Shown here one piece after another: positions 1 to 9,019 of a stretch of 64,000 bases of DNA. Within the stretch, counting starts at the first letter, position 1; every line of letters starts with the position of its first letter. The notes below the pieces were generated by a model. It was not told the DNA's origin and did not search any database. It saw only the letters and a list, made by a program, of their open reading frames with translations. Where the stretch lies: positions 124,001 to 188,000 of the forward strand of contig CANQSB010000002.1 of assembly GCA_947626435.1 (NCBI GenBank). Direction: 5' to 3'. Both the position numbers and the translations under genes were made by a program. The stretch comes from an uncultured Lachnospiraceae bacterium (lineage in GTDB: Bacteria; Bacillota; Clostridia; Lachnospirales; Lachnospiraceae).

Positions 1-2
1 TT

Positions 3-1133
3 GATGACGCAAAAAATAAATTAAAAGATAAAGAAGCTGAATACGCGGCGTTGAAAGAAGAGTACGATTATAATGATGATGTTGACGATATTAAGGATTA
101 CGCCGAGGATTTAGCTGAACAGGCAAAGAATAAGGCAAATGAACTTTCTGAAAAAGCGGAGGAGAAAATGCAGGATATGCTTCAAAATCAAGCATCGCAG
201 ACAAGCTTTTCCGGAATGACGCAGGAGCAGCTTATAGCTTCAGATCCTGAATTAAAAAAGTTGAGTGAGGAAGCAAACGACCTTTCCCAGCAGGCAAGTG
301 ATGCCGCTACGCGCTACCAAAACGCGGCGACGGAGGACGCTACGATTCAGGCGGAGATTAAAGGCTATAAGCAGCAGATTAGCGCCTATGAGACAACCAT
401 AGAAAGCTACCAGGATGCCGTTGACAAATCATATGAAGGCTACAGCCAGCAGGTAGTGGCGCAGGACATCCAGAATGGCGAGCTGCGCGAGGACAGCAGG
501 CAGCTTTCGGAGAACAATATCAACAGCGCACAGCTCCAAGTCGAGCAGGCGCGGGAAAACCTTGAAAATTACACTATTACGGCGACGATATCAGGCGTTA
601 TAGAAGCGGTAAATATAGATGTCCATGACTTTGCCTCATCAAACAATCCCGCCTTTGTCATTTCCAATAAGGATACGATGGTTGCAACATATTATGTGAG
701 CGAGGATGTGCGCAACACATTTTCCATAGGGCAGAAGATAACGATTACAAAGGATGATAAGACCTATGAGGGAGAAGTCATAGAAATAGGCAGCGCGGTA
801 GATTCGACTACGGGGCTTTTCCGCGTGAAGGCAAGCGTCAAGGGCGATGCGTCAAATTTGCTGTCAGGCACAAGGGCGACAGTCACCACCGACACTTACC
901 ATGAGAATAATGCGCTCATCATACCATATGACGCCGTATATTATGACGGCACGCAGGCGTATGTATATACCGTAGTGGACGACAAAGCGCAGAGAACCGA
1001 TATAACCACTGGCTTATATGATATTGATAATATAGTAGTGACTGACGGACTCACAAAGGATGACCTTGTGATCACCACATGGTCGGCTCAGCTGCGCGAG
1101 GGCGTTGCTGTTTCTGTCAGCGAAAGCGAATAG
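3..1133 (+). CDS. HlyD/AcrA-family efflux adaptor (5'-truncated by window edge)
   Basis: Periplasmic-adaptor-type subunit (membrane fusion protein) of an RND efflux system; in a Gram-positive cell it would sit on the outer face of the membrane beside the pump. The frame is open to the left edge, so the true start lies outside the window and the TTG at 51 is not the start; 376 codons are visible. About the first 180 visible residues are Lys/Glu/Ala/Gln-rich heptad-like coiled coil, followed by the lipoyl half-motif (ITATISGVIEAVNI) and beta-barrel segments ending near LIIPYDAVYYDG, the usual order in this family. The pump gene starts 14 bases after its stop, so the two form an operon. The substrate cannot be deduced. 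Confidence 0.85.
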   Translation, partial: DDAKNKLKDKEAEYAALKEEYDYNDDVDDIKDYAEDLAEQAKNKANELSEKAEEKMQDMLQNQASQTSFSGMTQEQLIASDPELKKLSEEANDLSQQASDAATRYQNAATEDATIQAEIKGYKQQISAYETTIESYQDAVDKSYEGYSQQVVAQDIQNGELREDSRQLSENNINSAQLQVEQARENLENYTITATISGVIEAVNIDVHDFASSNNPAFVISNKDTMVATYYVSEDVRNTFSIGQKITITKDDKTYEGEVIEIGSAVDSTTGLFRVKASVKGDASNLLSGTRATVTTDTYHENNALIIPYDAVYYDGTQAYVYTVVDDKAQRTDITTGLYDIDNIVVTDGLTKDDLVITTWSAQLREGVAVSVSESE

Positions 1134-1147
1134 GGAGGCGGGACAAG

Positions 1148-4100
1148 ATGAACTCCTTGACAAAATTAGCATTAAAAAGACCTGTTTCCGCATTATTGAT
1201 TGTGCTTGCGCTTGCCGTATTCGGTGTGAGCTCGCTTTTTGGCTTCAAGCTTGAGCTTACCCCTGATATGGAGCTGCCGATGCTTTTCGTGCTTACAATG
1301 TATCAGGGCGGCGATCCTGAGACGACTCAGAAGCTTGTCACAGAGATAATAGAGGATTCAGGCAAGACGCTTGCGGGTGTTGATTCCATAGATTCCCAGA
1401 CTACGGCGAATATGTCGATGGTAATGTTTTCCTATGATTACGGCACTGATATAGATGAGGCGTATTCTGACTTGCGCAGCGCTCTTGACACAGTTTCGCT
1501 GCAGCTTCCAGATGATGCGACAGACCCTGTCATCGTGGAGATGAATATGGACGCTCAGGATGTCATGACTTTGTCAGTCACTACGACGGGCGATACTGAT
1601 GTGTTTGCGTTTGTGGAGGATGAGATTATACCCGAGCTTGACCGGGTGGCGGACATAGCGGACACCTCGGTTACGGGCGGACAAGGTGAATATATAAAAA
1701 TAGAACTGCACAAGGATAAAATGCAGCAGTATGGCTTGTCAATGTCTGATATCTCTACATATATCGCCACTACGGATTTTGCCATACCCATAGGCAGCGT
1801 CAATCAGGGCTCGCAGTCCGTCAGCGCTTCAGCCTCTTCAAAGCCTGAAAATCTGATAGATTTGCAAAACACGCCGCTGTTTACAAACAGGGGCAGCGTA
1901 ATCACTCTTTCGGATATAGCTACGGTTACGATGGCGACAAACGATTACAGCAGCATCAGCCGTTTCAATGGCAATGACAGCATAAGCATAGGTATTGCCA
2001 AGACGCAGAGCGCAGGTACGGTAAATGTATCGCGCGAGGTCAAAAAAATCATTGAAAAAGTTTCAGGGCTGAATCCCGCCGTACAGATAGCTGTAGCTTA
2101 CGATGCGGCGGACAGTATCATTTCATCGTTGAGCTCTGTCGGACAGACGCTTGTGCTTGGCGTGTTGTTTTCGATGCTTATACTTTTCATCTTTTTCGGC
2201 GACATCAAGGCGAGTCTTATAGTGGGCAGCTCCATGCCTATTTCGCTGTTGGCCACGCTGATTTTTATGAGCTTTGCGGGCTTTTCACTTAATATAGTGA
2301 CAATGGGCGCGCTCGTAATTGCCATAGGTATGATGGTTGACTCGTCAATCGTCGTGCTTGAAAGCTGTTTCAGGATAAAGGACGAAGAACCCGACTTCAA
2401 GACGGCGGCGCTCGTCGGCACAAAGGTCGTAGGGCAGTCGGTATGCGCCTCCACAATCACGACGGTGGTGGTTTATCTTCCGCTTGCGATAATGGATGGA
2501 CTGGCGGGGCAGATTTTTTCCGAGCTGGGCTATACTATCATCATAGCTATGCTTTCTTCACTTATAGTCGCACTCACGCTGATACCGATTTTCTTCTGGA
2601 AATATAAGCCAAAGGAGAAGAAGGACACAATCGTAAACAAGGCGCTTGCCAAAATAGGCCATGGCTACAAGACGCTGCTAAAGCACATCATGCTCAAAAA
2701 GAAGACGGTTATGCTTGTTTCGGTCGCGTTGCTTGTGATTGCGTTTATGCTTGCGGGACAGCTTGATCAGGAGCTTATGTCGGCTACTGGTCTGGACAAT
2801 GTGAGCATCACAGTTGAACAGCGCAGCGGCACGAGGCTTGAGGTAATAGATGAAAATATCAAGCCGATAGAGCAGATGGTAATAGATGACCCTGATTTTG
2901 ACGGCTGCAATGTCTCCATCAGCGGCTCTACGGCGACTATCACGGCGTATCCGTCGGCAGTTACGGACAAGACCGTGACAGAGCTTGTTGACATATACAA
3001 TGAAAAGCTAAGCGGTACTACGAATATGAGTGTTATAGTCACCGCGTCAGGCAGCGGCATGACTTCAATGCTCAGCGTGGGCGCTTCGACTGAGGTAGAC
3101 CTTGGCGGCGACAATCTTGACGACTTAAAGACAGCCGCAAGACAGGTGGAGCAGATTATGCTTGCTACGCCCGGCGTAATAAAAGCGTCGAGTGACCTGA
3201 CATCGGGCGCGTCACAGGCAAAAATACAGATAGACCCTTTAAAGTGCATGAATATGGGGCTTACGGCGGTGCAGGTGGCAAGCCAGATGTACAATGCCAG
3301 CAGCGGTATAGAAGTCATGCAGATGAACATAGGGACAGAGGAGTATTCTGTCATGCTTGAGTTCCCAAAGGGCAGCTATGATGAGATGAGCCAGCTTCTT
3401 AATCTTGAGATAAACACGCAGTTTGGCATGATTACAGTTGATGATGTGGCGGAGGCGGTCTATTCTGACGTGCCCGAGACGCTGGTTAGGAGCAATGGCA
3501 AATATCAGGTAGCAGTCACGGCATACACCACGGATGCCGAAAAGTTCAACGCGCAGAACGCAATCAACGAGGCAGTGGCAGCGGCACAGTTCCCGGAAGG
3601 CGTGGCGCAGACGGAAAGCCTTATGATAGAGATGATGATGGAGGAATTCCAGTCTATCGGTGTAGCGATTCTGACCGCGGTATTTTTGATTTTCCTTGTT
3701 ATGGCAATGCAGTTTGAGTCGCCGAGATTTTCGCTGATGGTTATGCTGAGTATACCGTTCAGCCTTATCGGTTCATTTTTCCTGCTGTTTATCACAGGCT
3801 CGACGCTGAATATGACCTCGATGATGGGCGTGCTGATGCTTGTCGGAATAGTCGTAAACAACGGTATTCTGTATGTAGACACGACTAACCAGCTAAAGGA
3901 AAATATGCCGTTAAACGATGCGCTTATGGAGAGCGGCAGCATTCGTCTGCGGCCTATCCTTATGACAACGCTCACCACCATACTTTCGATGATACCGATG
4001 ATATTTACTCAAAACGAAAACGCGGCGATGATGAAAGGAATGTCGCTTATCATTATCGGCGGCCTTATCACCTCCACGCTGCTGATTCTGCTTTTGCTTC

Positions 4101-4225
4101 CAAGCTTTTATCTGCTTATGAGCAAACAGGGCAGGCGTGAGGCAAAAGAGAGAAGACGCATGAAACGCGAGGCAAGACGAGAAAGAAAAGGCAAGGGAAA
4201 TAAGGAAAAAGAAAACAAAAAATAA
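1148..4225 (+). CDS. RND-family efflux pump (AcrB/SwrC type)
   Basis: Inner-membrane RND transporter of 1025 residues, the normal length for the family, with an N-terminal membrane helix (KRPVSALLIVLALAVFGVSS), two large extracytoplasmic loops and two blocks of five to six hydrophobic helices (around residues 335-500 and 850-1010). The ATG at 1148 is preferred over upstream in-frame codons that overlap the adaptor because GGGAGGCGGG lies just before it. The helix-4 proton-relay position reads GMMVDSSIVV, so one Asp (about residue 398) is kept but its usual second Asp is Ser; the helix-10 segment reads GIVVNNGIL without the AcrB lysine. The C-terminus is a Lys/Arg-rich cytoplasmic tail. No TolC-like gene is present, as expected without an outer membrane. 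Confidence 0.9.
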   Translation: MNSLTKLALKRPVSALLIVLALAVFGVSSLFGFKLELTPDMELPMLFVLTMYQGGDPETTQKLVTEIIEDSGKTLAGVDSIDSQTTANMSMVMFSYDYGTDIDEAYSDLRSALDTVSLQLPDDATDPVIVEMNMDAQDVMTLSVTTTGDTDVFAFVEDEIIPELDRVADIADTSVTGGQGEYIKIELHKDKMQQYGLSMSDISTYIATTDFAIPIGSVNQGSQSVSASASSKPENLIDLQNTPLFTNRGSVITLSDIATVTMATNDYSSISRFNGNDSISIGIAKTQSAGTVNVSREVKKIIEKVSGLNPAVQIAVAYDAADSIISSLSSVGQTLVLGVLFSMLILFIFFGDIKASLIVGSSMPISLLATLIFMSFAGFSLNIVTMGALVIAIGMMVDSSIVVLESCFRIKDEEPDFKTAALVGTKVVGQSVCASTITTVVVYLPLAIMDGLAGQIFSELGYTIIIAMLSSLIVALTLIPIFFWKYKPKEKKDTIVNKALAKIGHGYKTLLKHIMLKKKTVMLVSVALLVIAFMLAGQLDQELMSATGLDNVSITVEQRSGTRLEVIDENIKPIEQMVIDDPDFDGCNVSISGSTATITAYPSAVTDKTVTELVDIYNEKLSGTTNMSVIVTASGSGMTSMLSVGASTEVDLGGDNLDDLKTAARQVEQIMLATPGVIKASSDLTSGASQAKIQIDPLKCMNMGLTAVQVASQMYNASSGIEVMQMNIGTEEYSVMLEFPKGSYDEMSQLLNLEINTQFGMITVDDVAEAVYSDVPETLVRSNGKYQVAVTAYTTDAEKFNAQNAINEAVAAAQFPEGVAQTESLMIEMMMEEFQSIGVAILTAVFLIFLVMAMQFESPRFSLMVMLSIPFSLIGSFFLLFITGSTLNMTSMMGVLMLVGIVVNNGILYVDTTNQLKENMPLNDALMESGSIRLRPILMTTLTTILSMIPMIFTQNENAAMMKGMSLIIIGGLITSTLLILLLLPSFYLLMSKQGRREAKERRRMKREARRERKGKGNKEKENKK

Positions 4226-4293
4226 ACAAAATTTTGCATAATGATTTTTTAAAAAATCCATATACTACTCATATTGACTGAAAAATCTATATT

Positions 4294-4320
4294 TGCCGCT
4301 GCTTTATTAAGGCGGCGGCA
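4294..4320 (+). terminator. Hairpin after the RND operon, terminator-like
   Basis: A 10-bp stem (4294-4303 with 4311-4320, including two G-T pairs) closes a 7-base loop downstream of the pump gene. The following T run is interrupted (gatatttgcatttt), so termination would be weak; it may also act in the spoIVB leader. Confidence 0.4.
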
Positions 4321-4393
4321 GATATTTGCATTTTGCCGTTTTTAAGAAAAGCCGTAAGGCATTTTACGCGAAACAGAAGGTAGTGGTATTGGA

Positions 4394-5638
4394 TTGAATA
4401 TTAAAAAACGTTATATTTTATTTTTATATATATTTCTCGGCTTCGCTATAGGTTTGTTCTGTTGGGCGACATACGCGCATTACCAAAACGCCGTTCCCGA
4501 AAAAATCAGGATAAAGGCAGGCACAAGCGAGGAAATAAATTTAAAAGTTCCCGCTTCAGGAGTGATAAGCACAGACTCGGAAACAGTGCTTTCACTAAAC
4601 CAGCCCGTCACAATAGTGGCAGGCGAAAATATAAGCTCATACGAGCTGCAGCTCAAACTTTTCGGCGTGCTGCCCCTCAAAAATATAGACATAGAGGTAA
4701 TAGAAAACACATACCTCACCCCCGTAGGCAGACCCATCGGCATATATGTGAAAACGCAAGGCGTACTCGTCATAGACACAGGCAGCTTTGTAGGCGCGGA
4801 CGGCATAGAGCACGCCCCGTCGCAGTACAAACTCCAGTCAGGCGACTACCTTACGGCAATGGATGGCATCCCCATCACAGACAAGCGCCAAATACAACAG
4901 TATGTATCGGACAGCGGCGGAACAGAAATAATATTCCAAGTATCAAGAAACGATGCCGTCATAGAAGTCAAAGTCACTCCCGAGCCCGATGAAAACAATT
5001 CCTATAAAATAGGCACTTGGCTCCGCGACAGCGCCCAAGGCATAGGCACAATGACCTACATCGACTCGCAAAACCGCTTCGGCGCGTTAGGACATGGCAT
5101 AAACGACATAGACACAGGCGAACTCCTGCAATTAGGCAACGGACTCCTATATCATACAGACATAGTAGCAGTAAAACGAGGCGAAAAAGGCACACCCGGC
5201 GAACTGACAGGCGTTATAGAATATAAATCGGAACAAGTATCAGGCGTTATCATTGACAACACGGCAGAAGGCATATACGGCGTAGCCAACGCCAAACTAC
5301 TCTCCGAACTTTCCGAAGAAAACACTGCCCTCCCCGTAGCCCTAAAACAAGAAGTAACCACAGGCTACGCCCAAATACTATGCGCAATAGACGGCATACC
5401 GCACTACTACGACATAGAAATAACACACCTGAATATAGGCGAAGAAACCATAAACAGACAAATATCCCTAAGAGTCACAGACCCCGAACTCCTGGAAATG
5501 ACAGGCGGCATAGTCCAAGGCATGAGCGGCGCCCCCATAGTCCAAAACAACAAACTAATAGGCGCCGTCACCCACGTCCTAGTCCAAGACGCCACCAAAG
5601 GCTACGGCATATTCATAGAAGACATGCTGGAACATTAA
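4394..5638 (+). CDS. spoIVB: SpoIVB sporulation signalling serine protease
   Basis: Secreted forespore protease that triggers pro-sigma-K processing across the intermembrane space by cleaving SpoIVFA. The 414-residue product has an N-terminal membrane anchor (about residues 7-28), a PDZ-like domain (about 105-200, with the loop LQSGDYLTAMDGIPI) and a C-terminal S55 peptidase domain with the conserved His in ALGHGI, a TDP segment, and the nucleophile Ser in GMSGAPI. The start is TTG with AGAAGG about a dozen bases upstream, so the exact start is not firm. Codon use in the second half is strikingly rich in C-ending and CTA/GTA codons compared with the window as a whole. The presence of sigK four genes downstream fits a sporulation role. 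Confidence 0.92.
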   Translation: MNIKKRYILFLYIFLGFAIGLFCWATYAHYQNAVPEKIRIKAGTSEEINLKVPASGVISTDSETVLSLNQPVTIVAGENISSYELQLKLFGVLPLKNIDIEVIENTYLTPVGRPIGIYVKTQGVLVIDTGSFVGADGIEHAPSQYKLQSGDYLTAMDGIPITDKRQIQQYVSDSGGTEIIFQVSRNDAVIEVKVTPEPDENNSYKIGTWLRDSAQGIGTMTYIDSQNRFGALGHGINDIDTGELLQLGNGLLYHTDIVAVKRGEKGTPGELTGVIEYKSEQVSGVIIDNTAEGIYGVANAKLLSELSEENTALPVALKQEVTTGYAQILCAIDGIPHYYDIEITHLNIGEETINRQISLRVTDPELLEMTGGIVQGMSGAPIVQNNKLIGAVTHVLVQDATKGYGIFIEDMLEH

Positions 5639-5656
5639 TCATGCAAAGAAAAAGTA

Positions 5657-5822
5657 GCCGGAGCAGGGGAATATACCCCATGAAGACCCTTGGAAGGCGT
5701 CGGCACTTAGCAAAATAAGCTGTAAAAGCGTAGCTCCTTTTACAGCGTCATTGAGCTTAGTGTCCGCTACGCTTTCCACAGCGGGAGCGAGGTCTGAATG
5801 GGGTATATTCCCCTGCTCCGGC
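5657..5822. repeat. Structured dispersed repeat, copy A
   Basis: A 166-bp intergenic element between spoIVB and lepA. Its 25-base ends (5657-5681 and 5798-5822) are perfect inverted complements. Inside lie a 10-bp hairpin (5719-5728 with 5737-5746, loop CGTAGCTC) and an intermediate imperfect stem (around 5691-5712 with 5753-5777). Copy B at 20392-20558 has the same architecture and orientation, and the differences between copies are compensated in the stems. The element is either a small non-autonomous mobile element or a structured RNA. The minus strand is open in one frame in both copies, which I regard as incidental. Confidence 0.85.
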
Positions 5823-5888
5823 GGACGGACAGATATACTTTTTTCTACAAACAACAAATAATAACCCCAGGAAGGACTGATACCCAAT

Positions 5889-7703
5889 ATGTCACAAATC
5901 CCTCAAACCCACATCCGCAACTTCTGCATAGTAGCCCACATAGACCACGGCAAATCCACCCTAGCCGACCGAATTATAGAAAAAACCGGCCTCCTCACAA
6001 GCCGCGAAATGCAAGAACAAGTCCTAGACAACATGGACTTGGAACGCGAACGCGGCATCACAATAAAAGCCCAGGCAGTCCGCACAGTATACAAAGCCCA
6101 AGACGGCAACGAATACATCTTCAACCTAATAGACACCCCGGGCCATGTAGACTTCAACTACGAAGTAAGCCGCGCCCTAGCCGCCTGCGACGGCGCAATA
6201 CTCGTAGTCGATGCAGCTCAAGGCATAGAAGCCCAAACCCTCGCCAACGTCTACCTGGCCCTAGACCACGACCTGGACGTATTCCCCGTAATCAATAAAA
6301 TCGACCTCCCCAGTGCCCGCCCCGACTGGGTAAAAAACGAAATAGAAGACGTCATCGGTATAGAAGCGCAGGACGCTCCCCTCATATCGGCAAAAAACGG
6401 CGTAGGAATCGAAGAAGTGCTTGAAGCAATAGTACATAAAATCCCCGCCCCCGGCGGCAACCCGTCTAATCCACTCCAGGCCCTAATCTTTGACTCCGTT
6501 TACGATTCATACAAAGGCGTAATCGTATTCTGCCGCATTATGGAAGGCAGAGTGGCAAAGGGGACAAAGATAAAAATGCTTGCCACAGGCGCGACAGCGG
6601 AAGTCGTTGAAGTCGGCTATTTCGGCGCAGGGCAGTTAATCCCCTGCGAAGAACTCTCCGCAGGCATGGTAGGCTACCTTACAGCCTCCATAAAGAATGT
6701 AAAGGATACCACAGTAGGCGATACAGTTACGGATGCCGACAGACCATGCGCAAGTCCCCTGCCCGGATACAAAAAAGTACAGTCAATGGTATATTGCGGA
6801 CTATATCCCGCAGACGGCGCAAAATATCCTGACCTTAGAGATGCCCTGGAAAAACTCCAGCTAAACGACGCGTCATTATTCTATGAACCGGAAACCTCAG
6901 TAGCTCTTGGCTTTGGCTTTCGCTGCGGATTTTTAGGACTGCTTCACCTTGAAATCATACAGGAGCGCTTAGAAAGAGAATACAACCTTGACTTAGTCAC
7001 CACAGCTCCGGGTGTAGTCTATAGGGTTTACAAGACAAGCGGCGAAATGATAGAGCTTACGAATCCGTCCAATCTGCCCGACCCGTCGGAAATAGCATAT
7101 ATGGAGGAGCCGATAGTGAATGCCGAGATAATGGTGACGACAGAGTTTATCGGTTCCATAATGGAGCTTTGTCAGGAGCGGCGCGGCAGATATGTCAGCA
7201 TGGAGTACGTCGAGGAGACAAGGGCAGTCCTCAAATACGAACTTCCGCTAAATGAAATAATCTACGATTTCTTTGATGCGCTCAAATCCCGCTCGAGAGG
7301 CTACGCATCTTTTGACTACGACTTAAAAGGCTATGAAAAATCAGAGCTCGTCAAGCTCGACATCCTCATAAATAAGGAGGAAGTAGACGCGCTTTCATTT
7401 ATAGTGCATAAAGAATCCGCCTACGAGCGCGGCAGAAAAATGTGTGAAAAGCTAAAAGATGAAATACCACGACACCTGTTTGAGATACCGATTCAGGCGG
7501 CGGTAGGCGGCAAAGTCATAGCGCGCGAGACAGTAAAGGCAATGCGCAAGGATGTGCTCGCAAAGTGCTACGGCGGTGATATCACCCGCAAGAAAAAGCT
7601 TCTTGAAAAACAGAAAGAAGGCAAGAAGCGCATGCGCCAGATAGGAAACGTCGAGATACCGCAGAAGGCGTTTATGGCAGTCCTAAAGCTTGACAACGAA
7701 TAA
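5889..7703 (+). CDS. lepA: Elongation factor 4 (LepA) GTPase
   Basis: Ribosome-associated translational GTPase that back-translocates or remodels stalled ribosomes. The 604 residues match the family length. The G1 motif AHIDHGKST (about residues 16-24), G3 DTPGH (about 81-85) and G4 NKID (about 136-139) are intact, and the LepA-specific C-terminal domain ends in [15 protein letters not shown] followed by the basic tail. The start ATG follows AGGAAGG at a rather long spacing. hemW follows after about 100 bases, a common lepA-hemW arrangement in Firmicutes. The first 600 or so bases have an unusual A+C-rich coding strand, while the second half has ordinary codon use. Confidence 0.97.
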   Translation: MSQIPQTHIRNFCIVAHIDHGKSTLADRIIEKTGLLTSREMQEQVLDNMDLERERGITIKAQAVRTVYKAQDGNEYIFNLIDTPGHVDFNYEVSRALAACDGAILVVDAAQGIEAQTLANVYLALDHDLDVFPVINKIDLPSARPDWVKNEIEDVIGIEAQDAPLISAKNGVGIEEVLEAIVHKIPAPGGNPSNPLQALIFDSVYDSYKGVIVFCRIMEGRVAKGTKIKMLATGATAEVVEVGYFGAGQLIPCEELSAGMVGYLTASIKNVKDTTVGDTVTDADRPCASPLPGYKKVQSMVYCGLYPADGAKYPDLRDALEKLQLNDASLFYEPETSVALGFGFRCGFLGLLHLEIIQERLEREYNLDLVTTAPGVVYRVYKTSGEMIELTNPSNLPDPSEIAYMEEPIVNAEIMVTTEFIGSIMELCQERRGRYVSMEYVEETRAVLKYELPLNEIIYDFFDALKSRSRGYASFDYDLKGYEKSELVKLDILINKEEVDALSFIVHKESAYERGRKMCEKLKDEIPRHLFEIPIQAAVGGKVIARETVKAMRKDVLAKCYGGDITRKKKLLEKQKEGKKRMRQIGNVEIPQKAFMAVLKLDNE

Positions 7704-7807
7704 TGCCGGACAGTCCCCAAAAGAAAATAGCCGACAAATAACATAGGCAGTAAAAAAGAACAGAAGCAAAGCACAATAATCCACAATAATCATAGGAGGG
7801 ATAGGAT

Positions 7808-8953
7808 ATGCAGACTCTCGGAGTTTATATTCATATCCCTTTTTGTGTGCGAAAATGCGTATATTGCGATTTCCTCTCAGCGCCCGCGACGCGGGAAACG
7901 CAAAGATTATATGTCGAAGCACTCAAAAAGGAAATAAGGGAAAATGCCGGTCTTTATACGGAATATACAGTGGAAACAATATTTTTCGGCGGCGGCACGC
8001 CGTCATTATTGAAAGGAGGACATATAAAAGATATTTTAAGCACATTAAAAATATACTATAAAGTTTCCCAAAATGCGGAAATAACGCTTGAAGCAAACCC
8101 AAAGACCACAGACTTAAAAAAACTCTGCGCACTAAGGGCAGCAGGCATAAACCGTCTGAGCATAGGGCTCCAGTCAGCAGATGACAGGGAGCTAAAAATA
8201 CTGGGGCGTATTCATACTTATGAAGATTTTCTGCAGACATACGGCGACGCGAGAGCCGCAGGCTTTGGCAATATAAACGTTGACCTTATTTCCGCGCTGC
8301 CGTCACAGACGCTTGAAAGTTGGATAAATACTCTTGAAAAAGCGGTATCGCTAACCCCGCCGCCCGAGCACATATCAGCCTACAGCCTGATTGTGGAGGA
8401 AGGCACGCCGCTGTATGAGCATTTGGAGCAGTTCCCCCCCATTCCTGACGAGGAAACAGAGCGCCAGATGTATTACGAAACAAAGCGCATTTTGGAAAGA
8501 CATGGCTATGAGCGCTACGAAATATCAAACTATGCAAAGCAAGGCTGTGAAAGCCGCCACAACCGCATATACTGGCAGCGGGGGATATCACACACGCACG
8601 ATTACGTGGGCTTTGGCTTGGGCGCGTCGTCAACCGTCGGAAACAGCCGCTGGAAAAATACTTCTGATATGTCGCTATATCTTAGTAACAGTGCAAATAT
8701 AAAAGAGGATCAGCAGACGCTTTCAGAAAACGATTTAATGGAGGAATTTGTATTTCTGGGGCTGCGTATGACGGCGGGCATATCAGCGGCGGAATTTCAC
8801 AGGACATTTCAAAAAAATATTGAGGATATTTACAGGGAGCCTATAGAAAAATGGGTTTCACAGGGACTTCTTGCGCGGGACGGCGACATTATACGCCTTA
8901 CGGACAAGGGGCTTGACTTTAGCAACACTGTCTTTGCGGATTTTATTCTGTAG
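7808..8953 (+). CDS. hemW: HemW-type radical SAM protein (heme chaperone)
   Basis: Radical SAM enzyme of the HemN/HemW family; true HemW proteins carry heme rather than oxidise coproporphyrinogen. The iron-sulfur cluster cysteines are C13, C17 and C20 in the CX3CX2C motif (PFCVRKCVYCDF), followed by the GGGTPS SAM-binding segment and the C-terminal HemN domain (from about residue 285). HemN's extra N-terminal region is missing, which favours HemW over an oxygen-independent coproporphyrinogen oxidase. The start ATG has GGAGGGATAGG upstream, and the 381-residue length is normal. It lies directly after lepA. Confidence 0.92.
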   Translation: MQTLGVYIHIPFCVRKCVYCDFLSAPATRETQRLYVEALKKEIRENAGLYTEYTVETIFFGGGTPSLLKGGHIKDILSTLKIYYKVSQNAEITLEANPKTTDLKKLCALRAAGINRLSIGLQSADDRELKILGRIHTYEDFLQTYGDARAAGFGNINVDLISALPSQTLESWINTLEKAVSLTPPPEHISAYSLIVEEGTPLYEHLEQFPPIPDEETERQMYYETKRILERHGYERYEISNYAKQGCESRHNRIYWQRGISHTHDYVGFGLGASSTVGNSRWKNTSDMSLYLSNSANIKEDQQTLSENDLMEEFVFLGLRMTAGISAAEFHRTFQKNIEDIYREPIEKWVSQGLLARDGDIIRLTDKGLDFSNTVFADFIL

Positions 8954-9019
8954 TGGATAGGCACTTAAAAAACGTTTTTCACATAGAATATTAGAAATAA
9001 AGTCCGCGGGGGGCGTTCC

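Noticed and set aside
51-53. TTG at 51 as the start of the efflux adaptor
   Set aside because: The same frame is open to the left edge and reads as coiled coil; the gene is simply cut by the window.
4236-4267. Sigma-G promoter for spoIVB (GCATA and TATACTA)
   Set aside because: The spacing is about 20 bases and the -10 box has a mismatch, so the match is too weak to annotate.
5639-5887. Minus-strand open frame across copy A, with a related frame across copy B (20413-20619)
   Set aside because: The shared peptide (reading KGATLLQL) follows from conserved stem sequence; the frames have no ribosome binding sites, and the compensated stem changes point to structure rather than protein.
4462-6298. 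Long plus-strand frames rich in Arg/His/Pro overlapping spoIVB and lepA (for example 4462-4992, 5380-5718, 5798-6298)
   Set aside because: They are out-of-frame shadows lengthened by the A+C skew, which removes TAA/TAG/TGA codons; the real proteins there are unmistakable.
8982-8989. Sigma-E promoter for sigK
   Set aside because: Only a -10-like CATAGAAT is present; no matching -35 box lies at the required distance.
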